From positions 3,720,001 through 3,784,000 of the forward strand of contig CM082582.2 in NCBI GenBank assembly GCA_040954595.2: DNA of 64,000 nucleotides. The letters are read 5' to 3'. Made by a program: the position numbers and the translations under genes. This DNA is from Balanoglossus misakiensis (taxonomy: Eukaryota > Hemichordata). Every line of letters starts with the position of its first letter. Position 1 is the stretch's first letter. Positions 40,001 to 50,525 of this stretch are shown here, piece after piece. The notes beneath the pieces were generated by a model that worked only from the letters and a program-made list of their open reading frames with translations, was not told the origin of the DNA and ran no database searches.

Positions 40001-43000
40001 GAAGTGTTGCGATGCATGGTAAGTGATTTACAATAATTACAGATAACCTGAAACTAAGAGTTCTTTTCATCTTAAATGAATATTCTTCCTATTTCATTCA
40101 CAGAGAAAAAAACGATGGAGGAGAGAGATGTCTGAGACAATTGGGAGAGAGAGACAGACGTGTAGAAGTGTTGCGATGCATGGTAAGTGATTTACAATAA
40201 TTACAGATAACCTGAAACTAAAAGTTCTTTTCATTTTAAATGAAAATTCTTCCTATTTCATTCACAGAGAAAAAAACGATGGAGGAGAGAGATGTCTGAG
40301 ACAATTGGGAGAGAGAGACAGACGCGTAGAAGTGTTGCGATGCATGGTAAGTGATTTACAATAATTACAGATAACCTGAAACTAAAAGTTCTCTTCATCT
40401 TAAATGAAAATTCTTCCTATTTCATTCACAGAGAAAAAAACGATGGAGGAGAGAGATGTCCGAGACAATTGGGAGAGAGAGACAGACGTGTAGAAGTGTT
40501 GCGATGCATGGTAAGTGATTTACAATAATTACAGATAACCTGAAACTAAGAGTTCTTTTCATCTTAAATGAAAATTCTTCCTATTTCATTCACAGAGAAA
40601 AAAACGATGGAGGAGAGAGATGTCTGAGACAATTGGGAGAGAGAGACAGACGTGTAGAAGTGTTGCGATGCATGGTAAGTGATTTACAATAATTACAGAT
40701 AACCTGAAACTAAGAGTTCTTTTCATCTTAAATGAAAATTCTTCCTATTTCATTCACAGAGAAAAAAACGATGGAGGAGAGAGATGTCTGAGACAATTGG
40801 GAGAGAGAGACAGACGTGTAGAAGTGTTGCGATGCATGGTAAGTGATTTACAATAATTACAGATAACCTGAAACTAAAGTTCTTTTCATCCTAAATGAAA
40901 ATTCTTCCTATTTCATTCACAGAGAAAAAAACGATGGAGGAGAGAGATGTCTGAGACAATTGGGAGAGAGAGACAGACGCGCAGAAGTGTTGCGATGCAT
41001 GGTAAGTGATTTACAATAATTACAGATAACCTGAAACTAAAGTTCTTTTCATCCTAAATGAAAATTCTTCCTATTTCATTCACAGAGAAAAAAACGATGG
41101 AGGAGAGAGATGTCTGAGACAATTGGGAGAGAGAGACAGACGCGTAGAAGTGTTGCGATGCATGGTAAGTGATTTACAATAATTACAGATAACCTGAAAC
41201 TAAAAGTTCTCTTCATCTTAAATGAAAATTCTTCCTATTTCATTCACAGAGAAAAAAACGATGGAGGAGAGAGATGTCTGAGACAATTGGGAGAGAGAGA
41301 CAGACGTGTAGAAGTGTTGCGATGCATGGTAAGTGATTTACAATAATTACAGATAACCTGAAACTAAAAGTTCTTTTCATCTTAAATGAAAATTCTTCCT
41401 ATTTCATTCACAGAGAAAAAAACGATGGAGGAGAGAGATGTCTGAGACAATTGGGAGAGAGAGACAGACGTGTAGAAGTGTTGCGATGCATGGTAAGTGA
41501 TTTACAATAATTACAGATAACCTGAAACTAAAGTTCTTTTCATCCTACATGAAAATTCTTCCTATTTCATTCACAGAGAAAAAAACGATGGAGGAGAGAG
41601 ATGTCTGAGACAATTGGGAGAGAGAGACAGACGTGTAGAAGTGTTGCGATGCATGGTAAGTGATTTACAATAATTACAGATAACCTGAAACTAAGAGTTC
41701 TTTTCATCTTAAATGAAAATTCTTCCTATTTCATTCACAGAGAAAAAAAAGATGGAGGAGAGAGATGTCTGAGACAATTGGGAGAGAGAGACAGACGTGT
41801 AGAAGTGTTGCGATGCATGGTAAGTGATTTACAATAATTACAGATAACCTGAAACTAAGAGTTCTTTTCATCTTAAATGAAAATTCTTCCTATTTCATTC
41901 ACAGAGAAAAAAACGATGGAGGAGAGAGATGTCTGAGACAATTGGGAGAGAGAGACAGACGCGTAGAAGTGTCGCGATGCATGGTAAGTGATTTACAATA
42001 ATTACAGATAACCTGAAACTAAAGTTCTTTTCATCCTAAATGAAAATTCTTCCTATTTCATTCACAGAGAAAAAAACGATGGAGGAGAGAGATGTCTGAG
42101 ACAATTGGGAGAGAGAGACAGACGCGTAGAAGTGTTGCGATGCATGGTAAGTGATTTACAATAATTACAGATAACCTGAAACTAAAGTTCTTTTCATCCT
42201 AAATGAAAATTCTTCCTATTTCATTCACAGAGAAAAAAACGATGGAGGAGAGAGATGTCTGAGACAATTGGGAGAGAGAGACAGACGTGTAGAAGTGTTG
42301 CGATGCATGGTAAGTGATTTACAATAATTACAGATAACCTGAAACTAAGAGTTCTTTTCATCTTAAATGAAAATTCTTCCTATTTCATTCACAGAGAAAA
42401 AAACGATGGAGGAGAGAGATGTCTGAGACAATTGGGAGAGAGAGACAGACGCTTAGAAGTGTTGCGATGCATGGTAAGTGATTTACAATAATTACAGATA
42501 ACCTGAAACTAAAAGTTCTTTTCATTTTAAATGAAAATTCTTCCTATTTCATTCACAGAGAAAAAAACGATGGAGGAGAGAGATGTCTGAGACAATTGGG
42601 AGAGAGAGACAGACGTGTAGAAGTGTTGCGATGCATGGTAAGTGATTTACAATAATTACAGATAACCTGAAACTAAAAGTTCTTTTCATTTTAAATGAAA
42701 ATTCTTCCTATTTCATTCACAGAGAAAAAAACGATGGAGGAGAGAGATGTCTGAGACAATTGGGAGAGAGAGACAGACGCGTAGAAGTGTTGCGATGCAT
42801 GGTAAGTGATTTACAATAATTACAGATAACCTGAAACTAAAAGTTCTCTTCATCTTAAATGAAAATTCTTCCTATTTCATTCACAGAGAAAAAAACGATG
42901 GAGGAGAGAGATGTCTGAGACAATTGGGAGAGAGAGACAGACGTGTAGAAGTGTTGCGATGCATGGTAAGTGATTTACAATAATTACAGATAACCTGAAA

Positions 43001-46000
43001 CTAAAGTTCTTTTCATCCTAAATGAAAATTCTTCCTATTTCATTCACAGAGAAAAAAACGATGGAGGAGAGAGATGTCTGAGACAATTGGGAGAGAGAGA
43101 CAGACGCGTAGAAGTGTTGCGATGCATGGTAAGTGATTTACAATAATTACAGATAACCTGAAACTAAAAGTTCTTTTCATCTTAAATGAAAATTCTTCCT
43201 ATTTCATTCACAGAGAAAAAAACGATGGAGGAGAGAGATGTCTGAGACAATTGGGAGAGAGAGACAGACGCGTAGAAGTGTTGCGATGCATGGTAAGTGA
43301 TTTACAATAATTACAGATAACCTGAAACTAAGAGTTCTTTTCATCTTAAATGAAAATTCTTCCTATTTCATTCACAGAGAAAAAAACGATGGAGGAGAGA
43401 GATGTCTGAGACAATTGGGAGAGAGAGACAGACGCTTAGAAGTGTTGCGATGCATGGTAAGTGATTTACAATAATTACAGATAACCTGAAACTAAAAGTT
43501 CTTTTCATTTTAAATGAAAATTCTTCCTATTTCATTCACAGAGAAAAAAACGATGGAGGAGAGAGATGTCTGAGACAATTGGGAGAGAGAGACAGACGTG
43601 TAGAAGTGTTGCGATGCATGGTAAGTGATTTACAATAATTACAGATAACCTGAAACTAAAAGTTCTTTTCATTTTAAATGAAAATTCTTCCTATTTCATT
43701 CACAGAGAAAAAAACGATGGAGGAGAGAGATGTCTGAGACAATTGGGAGAGAGAGACAGACGCGTAGAAGTGTTGCGATGCATGGTAAGTGATTTACAAT
43801 AATTACAGATAACCTGAAACTAAAAGTTCTCTTCATCTTAAATGAAAATTCTTCCTATTTCATTCACAGAGAAAAAAACGATGGAGGAGAGAGATGTCTG
43901 AGACAATTGGGAGAGAGAGACAGACGTGTAGAAGTGTTGCGATGCATGGTAAGTGATTTACAATAATTACAGATAACCTGAAACTAAGAGTTCTTTTCAT
44001 CTTAAATGAAAATTCTTCCTATTTCATTCACAGAGAAAAAAACGATGGAGGAGAGAGATGTCTGAGACAATTGGGAGAGAGAGACAGACGTGTAGAAGTG
44101 TTGCGATGCATGGTAAGTGATTTACAATAATTACAGATAACCTGAAACTAAAGTTCTTTTCATCCTAAATGAAAATTCTTCCTATTTCATTCACAGAGAA
44201 AAAAACGATGGAGGAGAGAGATGTCTGAGACAATTGGGAGAGAGAGACAGACGCGTAGAAGTGTCGCGATGCATGGTAAGTGATTTACAATAATTACAGA
44301 TAACCTGAAACTAAAAGTTCTCTTCATCTTAAATGAAAATTCTTCCTATTTCATTCACAGAGAAAAAAACGATGGAGGAGAGAGATGTCTGAGACAATTG
44401 GGAGAGAGAGACAGACGTGTAGAAGTGTTGCGATGCATGGTAAGTGATTTACAATAATTACAGATAACCTGAAACTAAGAGTTCTTTTCATCTTAAATGA
44501 AAATTCTTCCTATTTCATTCACAGAGAAAAAAACGATGGAGGAGAGAGATGTCTGAGACAATTGGGAGAGAGAGACAGACGCGTAGAAGTGTTGCGATGC
44601 ATGGTAAGTGATTTACAATAATTACAGATAACCTGAAACTAAAGTTCTTTTCATCCTAAATGAAAATTCTTCCTATTTCATTCACAGAGAAAAAAACGAT
44701 GGAGGAGAGAGATGTCTGAGACAATTGGGAGAGAGAGACAGACGCTTAGAAGTGTTGCGATGCATGGTAAGTGATTTACAATAATTACAGATAACCTGAA
44801 ACTAAAAGTTCTTTTCATTTTAAATGAAAATTCTTCCTATTTCATTCACAGAGAAAAAAAGGATGGAGGAGAGAGATGTCTGAGACAATTGGGAGAGAGA
44901 GACAGACGCTTAGAAGTGTTGCGATGCATGGTAAGTGATTTACAATAATTACAGATAACCTGAAACTAAAAGTTCTTTTCATTTTAAATGAAAATTCTTC
45001 CTATTTCATTCACAGAGAAAAAAACGATGGAGGAGAGAGATGTCTGAGACAATTGGGAGAGAGAGACAGACGTGTAGAAGTGTTGCGATGCATGGTAAGT
45101 GATTTACAATAATTACAGATAACCTGAAACTAAAAGTTCTTTTCATCTTAAATGAAAATTCTTCCTATTTCATTCACAGAGAAAAAAACGATGGAGGAGA
45201 GAGATGTCTGAGACAATTGGGAGAGAGAGACAGACGTGTAGAAGTGTTGCAATGCATGGTAAGTGATTTACAATAATTACAGATAACCTGAAACTAAAGT
45301 TCTTTTCATCCTACATGAAAATTCTTCCTATTTCATTCACAGAGAAAAAAACGATGGAGGAGAGAGATGTCTGAGACAATTGGGAGAGAGAGACAGACGT
45401 GTAGAAGTGTTGCGATGCATGGTAAGTGATTTACAATAATTACAGATAACCTGAAACTAAGAGTTCTTTTCATCTTAAATGAAAATTCTTCCTATTTCAT
45501 TCACAGAGAAAAAAAAGATGGAGGAGAGAGATGTCTGAGACAATTGGGAGAGAGAGACAGACGTGTAGAAGTGTTGCGATGCATGGTAAGTGATTTACAA
45601 TAATTACAGATAACCTGAAACTAAGAGTTCTTTTCATCTTAAATGAAAATTCTTCCTATTTCATTCACAGAGAAAAAAACGATGGAGGAGAGAGATGTCT
45701 GAGACAATTGGGAGAGAGAGACAGACGCGTAGAAGTGTTGCGATGCATGGTAAGTGATTTACAATAATTACAGATAACCTGAAACTAAAAGTTCTTTTCA
45801 TCTTAAATGAATATTCTTCCTATTTCATTCACAGAGAAAAAAACGATGGAGGAGAGAGATGTCTGAGACAATTGGGAGAGAGAGACAGACGCGTAGAAGT
45901 GTTGCGATGCATGGTAAGTGATTTACAATAATTACAGATAACCTGAAACTAAAGTTCTTTTCATCCTAAATGAAAATTCTTCCTATTTCATTCACAGAGA

Positions 46001-47116
46001 AAAAAACGATGGAGGAGAGAGATGTCTGAGACAATTGGGAGAGAGAGACAGACGTGTAGAAGTGTTGCGATGCATGGTAAGTGATTTACAATAATTACAG
46101 ATAACCTGAAACTAAGAGTTCTTTTCATCTTAAATGAAAATTCTTCCTATTTCATTCACAGAGAAAAAAACGATGGAGGAGAGAGATGTCTGAGACAATT
46201 GGGAGAGAGAGACAGACGTGTAGAAGTGTTGCGATGCATGGTAAGTGATTTACAATAATTACAGATAACCTGAAACTAAGAGTTCTTTTCATCTTAAATG
46301 AAAATTCTTCCTATTTCATTCACAGAGAAAAAAACGATGGAGGAGAGAGATGTCTGAGACAATTGGGAGAGAGAGACAGACGTGTAGAAGTGTTGCGATG
46401 CATGGTAAGTGATTTACAATAATTACAGATAACCTGAAACTAAAAGTTCTTTTCATCTTAAATGAATATTCTTCCTATTTCATTTACAGAGAATAAGGCA
46501 TACATGTAGGCAAATTGTCCGTAGACAGAGAGTAATTACAGATAACCTGAAACTAAAGTTCTTTTCATCCTAAATGAATATTCTTCCTATTTATAGGCAG
46601 AGGCAGAGTGTTGTACGGAGAATAGGAGCACGGGATGAAAAAGTAACAGCGTCTTTTATAATCCTTAATGAATATTCTTCCTATTTCATTTACAGAGATT
46701 TAGGTTTAGGCAAACATTACGGCGACAGTTAAGAGCAAGGGACGAAAAACTCACAGAGTTGCGATGCATGGTAAGTGATTTACAACAATTGTAGATATCC
46801 TGAAACTGAATTCTCTTTTCATATGTAACCAAGAAATAGCCAAACAAACACATTTCTGGAAATCACAGGAAAAAAACAGTAAAATCCTTAAATAAGAGCG
46901 AGTTCGAACATACGAGTCTTGTGCGTACTATCAACTATCTCTAATGTTGTACTGTCTTGGGTTTCTTTCAGTTGGGATAAGCTGCGCGGCTCGATAGAAG
47001 CCAAGTTGTACATGGAGAAATTAAACCACATGGATCAGGTCCTTAACACAATGGCTATGAAAACCAGACTATTGAGAATGTGGTTTAAAAATATCGCCAT
47101 GGACCCGGAACGCTAA
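37022..47116 (+). CDS. Myb/SANT-like gene or relic nested antisense in PSMD7 intron 3, with multiplied exons
   Basis: The ATG at 37,022 opens a 59-codon frame containing NNWTDDEVKILLAVWRDE, the start of a Myb/SANT-like (trihelix-type) DNA-binding domain; the domain is cut short. Downstream on the same strand are exon-like blocks: 37442-37636, 37790-37990 and 38149-38369 (three homologous copies), 38518-38556, 38667-38734, the 79 nt exon array 38956-46404, then 46490-46531, 46597-46642, 46696-46770 and a terminal exon 46972-47116 (WDKLRGSIEAKLYMEKL ... TAA). The third large copy is fully open (FQEVKERWHSYQKILKQRKE, LQEETR). Joined in phase through 38518-38556 it reaches a TAA at 38,731-38,733, which would make the array 3' untranslated. 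No single phase path connects every block. Whether it is expressed is unknown; Myb/SANT-like genes are also carried by Harbinger transposons. Confidence 0.5.
37442..38369 (+). repeat. Threefold tandem duplication of a coiled-coil exon and its introns
   Basis: Three ~350 bp units each have an identical intron end (CTTCTACAGGCAATATTTTA, TTTTTTCCTCAG), then GTTCTGC(A/G)CAAGA, and finish at GGAGACAAG/GTAGGTG. Exons are 195, 201 and 221 nt. In the first two copies the coding frame breaks: a stop follows ~24 codons in copy 1, and in copy 2 the start is in one frame and the end (LQQETR) in another. Copy 3 is intact. The shared C-terminal word is ETLQQETR / STLQEETR. Confidence 0.85.
38956..46488 (+). 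repeat. ~46-copy tandem array of a 164 bp exon-intron unit
   Basis: Each unit is a 79 nt exon-like block (starts AGAAAAAAACGATGG, ends GTTGCGATGCATG) between a CTATTTCATTCACAG acceptor and a GTAAGTGATT donor, plus an 85 nt intron. By the spacing of GATGCATGGTAAG I count about 46 copies, period ~164 bp. Copies differ at a few sites (GACGCGTAG/GACGTGTAG/GACGCTTAG; TTAAATGAA/CTAAATGAA). Two frames of the exon are open (RKKRWRREMSETI; CLRQLGERDRRVEVLRCM) and the third has TGA. The first copy is the most divergent (80 nt, ACGATGGCACAGAG). Confidence 0.95.
46490..46770 (+). repeat. Divergent exon copies at the 3' edge of the array
   Basis: Three further exon-like blocks (42, 46 and 75 nt) are separated by shortened versions of the array intron. 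The 75 nt block reads RQTLRRQLRARDEKLTELRCM, clearly homologous to the array frame RQLGERDRRVEVLRCM. It has no extra base, so it looks closer to the ancestral, in-frame exon. Confidence 0.75.
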
Positions 47117-47951
47117 AAGGTATAATGGTGAATCTTAACCCAGTGTGTGACCTTTTACATCCTGGCATTTTGTTGGTATGATTTAACCATTTTGAGTTTA
47201 AACTCTGGATCAATCAACCTTACTTACTGAATCTGTGCACTGTAAATCACTGAATCTGTGCACTGTAAGGCAAAGTACACAGAAACACCACCATGCATTT
47301 TTGAGGCTCTAGACTTGTTTTGCAGATGGAATGAACTCCACAGTCAATGTCACGAGTCCAAGCAATGTTGAACGACGGACCGAAGTTCCACACGGCAAAG
47401 TACACGGAATTTCACAACATCTCAACTTCAATTCAATGCTAGTTCCTTGGAGAAGTAAATTAGTCTCAGGTTGGTATGAAAACCGATAGTCAAAAACTCG
47501 CATACCTGGAGGATGTCGAAGGATTCAAAATCACACACATCAAGAAGTAATGGCTGCCACAAAATCACCAGATCCTCCACCGGAACCCCAGGTGAACCAG
47601 ATGGTACCAGGTGATCCTCAAGACTCCCCAAGTTATTGAAGAAAGAAACAAGCACCCACCTCACTAAAAATCACCACCGAGGGCGCAAACTAGAAGTGCA
47701 ACTCCCACCATCACCGGAATCATGCCCTCTATGACACGATCTGGGATGTGTCTAAAGTTCTGTTATATTTAAAAAGCCTTCCTCTAGCAGAGGAGCTTAC
47801 TTTAAAAATGCTTACACTGAAGCTGGTTATGTTGATGACGCGATGTGTATTATAGGGACAGAGACTACAACGTACCCAGACGACAGTTCCAGAGTCATTT
47901 GTTCAATGTTTCTTAACGAATTTGGCTAATTTGTGACCGTGTGAGAAATAT

Positions 47952-48026
47952 AATCTCACACACCAAGGACCTGGGATCACGACGAGTGTGAGAAATATGA
48001 TCCCAGGTCCTTGGGAGTGTGAGATT
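47952..48026. repeat. Hairpin 22 bp from PSMD7 exon 3 donor
   Basis: Arms AATCTCACAC..CCAAGGACCTGGGATCA and its complement are ~27 bp each with one-base bulges. It lies in PSMD7 intron 3 right after the exon 3 donor (48,047 on the minus strand). Confidence 0.8.
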
Positions 48027-48047
48027 CTATTAATCTAGAATACTCAC

Positions 48048-49233
48048 AGAGTTTGGACAGTAATTCCTGATAATATCATTGACTGCAATATCATTCTGGT
48101 GAAGTTTTGGACCTGTGTGATACCAGCCTACTATCTTCTCTCGAGCTAAAGAAGGAAATCAGAGGTAATATTTCATTGAAATATTCAATACAAAATAACC
48201 TGTGTTGATTTAGACTAAAATTGTGTAGCGATTACGTAAACGTAAATGACACCGGTATTTCTATTTTACATTGATTGTTTATGCAACGGAAAGCCTTTGT
48301 TTTCGATTGTAATCTTTATCAAGTAAATTCATTTGGTTTAATTTCTGATATAGCAGACAAAGAAGGTGCACCTGCCTTTAATACTTACCATTGACTTTCT
48401 TAAACATACCATACATGCACTCCAAGTAGTCATGGTCTAAAAACAAGACTGACAGGTCTTTGTCATCTTCATCAAAGGGAACTATTTAGAGAGATGAATA
48501 AAGAGGTACAATAGTCAGATTTACTGGAGAAAACACACAGCAAATATTATAAGTAAGAACACAACTCTTTTGAGGTGGTAAGGTAAATGAGTGGCCACTG
48601 TCCACTGTACAGATATGCAGGAAAATGTTCCGAATCCAATCCTGTTCGGCGACCTGTGCACATTTGGATCTGTATCTCTGGTTTTGACATTTAACCCCAA
48701 AACCAACAGGCAAAAACTTGAGCTACTGAACTGCAGCCAGACTTGAATTGAAATTACCAATGCCATTCTGTGTAATGCTGAATTTTGGGGCATGATTACA
48801 GTGTGATATAACGGACCCCAGAGGATATTATCTGCTTATTCATATCACATGTGAATCTTATGCAGACCATCATTCAAGTAATCATGCCCTTCACTGTACA
48901 AACGGATCTGGAAAGGATGTCACGTCAGAAATCCCTAACCCTACTATTCATAATAATAGTGCGAGTTGACTAGAGGTGTCCTGTTGAGAAACTTCAAAAT
49001 TCGCTACAACATATTTATAATTCGAAAAAATCTTAAAACTATTCATCATCCACAGTACCTGCAAAACTGTTAGATATGTCGAGAACATGGTCTTTTCTGA
49101 GCGAGCCAAGAAGCACTCCACACACTCTCTTCTGATTTCCCACTTTCCCCATCCGATTGAAATGATCGACGACACTTAGTAACACCAATGGATGTACCAC
49201 CACTTTCTCAATCTGTCCGCCCGGTGCCGTCAT
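48048..49233 (-). CDS. PSMD7: PSMD7/Rpn8, exons 1-3 (MPN domain)
   Basis: Exons 49233-49059, 48481-48389 and 48145-48048 join with exact phases. The product starts [18 protein letters not shown], then [52 protein letters not shown] and [20 protein letters not shown]. This is the MPN domain of the Rpn8 type, which lacks the zinc-binding JAMM residues and so is structural. The start is the ATG that gives the normal N-terminal length. The following intron (48,047-36,584, 11.5 kb) is unusually large because it contains the nested antisense gene and its exon array. Confidence 0.97.
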
Positions 49234-49791
49234 CTTGGGGATCCCTTATATGAATTACTGGACAATGAACTGCCAAAACACTTCACACTTATATTGGACA
49301 CAAGCTTCCCACTAAAATCCGAAATCGCAGACTCACGCTTTCTGCAATGAACAGTTGAATGAGTTGCGCATGTGCCATGACATGACCTGTCACACAACAT
49401 CCTGGGAAATCCCTTTTCGTAACCTGACCGGAACTGAACAAAATTTACCAATTTTAAGTGAATATGCCAGTCATAATATTTTTTTAATACTTTAAATTAA
49501 ATTACATTCATGATCGAGAAATCGCCTGTGCAAAATGTTAATGTTTATTGATACGAACTGTTGTGTGGTGGCGCTCTTCCTTCGTAGTCAGCAGGTGTTC
49601 AATCAACGGGCTCATCATCACACAAAGCAGTAATTTCTGTTACCAGGTCACGGTTCAGCTGTATTGTTTACATGTCACCGTAATGGTTCAAACAATTACG
49701 CGGCACATCGAAATCACAGTATCCCTCAATTGCACTGATATTATTTCACCACTGTGCTTTTATTATCACTGCACTGGCCATATATACAACG
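49234..49791. promoter_or_regulatory. Divergent intergenic region between PSMD7 and the next gene
   Basis: A 558 bp gap separates two head-to-head ATGs and probably acts as a bidirectional promoter. No TATA box was recognised near either start. Confidence 0.5.
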
Positions 49792-49944
49792 ATGGCTAAC
49801 AACTGTTACCGTTCGAAAATTCCCCCGGAAGCCAGGAACGACCAGGAAGAGCGACTGGCAAGCAGACATATCCAGACTCTAGAGTTTCTGCAAGAGATAG
49901 TTCAAGAAAATAAGCAACTGAAAGCTAAAGTCGAGGAATTGAAG
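49792..49944 (+). CDS. First coding exon of an unrecognised coiled-coil protein
   Basis: The ATG at 49,792 starts MANNCYRSKIPPEARNDQEE, followed by a heptad-rich helix (RHIQTLEFLQEIVQENKQLK). The exon ends AAG/GTAATT at 49,944/49,945, phase 0 (51 codons). Reading past the donor gives 20 more codons to a TAA, so the intron is likely but not certain. It is divergent from PSMD7. No downstream exon was recognised in the next 13 kb, so the first intron would be very long. Family not recognised. Confidence 0.65.
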
Positions 49945-50119
49945 GTAATTTTGGGCCAGAGGATTAACAATGAATGTCTAATTTACGGTCCTGTTTTACT
50001 CCAATAAAAGGAAGACATTTTGATCGGGACTTCTCTAATGGAGGCTCCAACCTCCACTCAAACAGTTTCTGAGATCAATAATAATACACATATCTTCTAG
50101 TACATTATTGACATTGTTA

Positions 50120-50525
50120 GCTGCAGTTCAGTAGCTCGAGGTTTTGCTTTGGTTTGTGTGTCTGCTTTTGCCGTCTAACTGATAACACACAAAACCTTGA
50201 GCTACTGAACTGCAGCTATGACAGCGTACACTTTCAGTTACAGAAAAAAACATGGAGCTATCCGTGGACTGGTAGTTTTACCACTACCACTACCACTGGT
50301 AGCTCCATAGTAAAACTTAGTATTTGGAGCCAGTGGGTTTGGGTTTTGTCAGCTCTGCGTACACTACAGGTCTGTGTGTTCCGGCGTTACACCCTGGCAT
50401 GGGAACATATTGCTGCAGTTTTGCAGCCCGCGACTACCCTTGACGATTTAAAAAAACAATAATCGTCAAGGGTAGTCGCGGGCTGCAAAACTGCAGCAAT
50501 GGAACACAGACCTGTACGCAGGGCT
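50120..50525. repeat. Cluster of three adjacent hairpins
   Basis: (a) 50,120-50,220: TAGCTGCAGTTCAGTAGCTC and its complement, one mismatch in ~29 bp. (b) ~50,250-50,310: TGGAGCTA..ACTGGTAG with CCACTGGTAGCTCCA. (c) ~50,345-50,525: TTGCTGCAGTTTTGCAGCCC ... and its complement, ~40 bp perfect arms around AAAAAAACA, with an outer imperfect pair (ACAGGTCTGTGTGTTCC / GGAACACAGACCTGT). A fragment like (a), TTGAGCTACTGAACTGCAGC, recurs at ~48,718. Confidence 0.8.

Noticed and set aside
38956-46488. CRISPR-like array
   Set aside because: Regular ~164 bp period, but there are no unique spacers; the variable part is as repetitive as the rest, and the unit has eukaryotic splice signals.
38956-46488. Dscam-like mutually exclusive exon cluster
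   Set aside because: Copies are almost identical, so choosing between them would give no protein diversity, and 79 nt exons change the frame.
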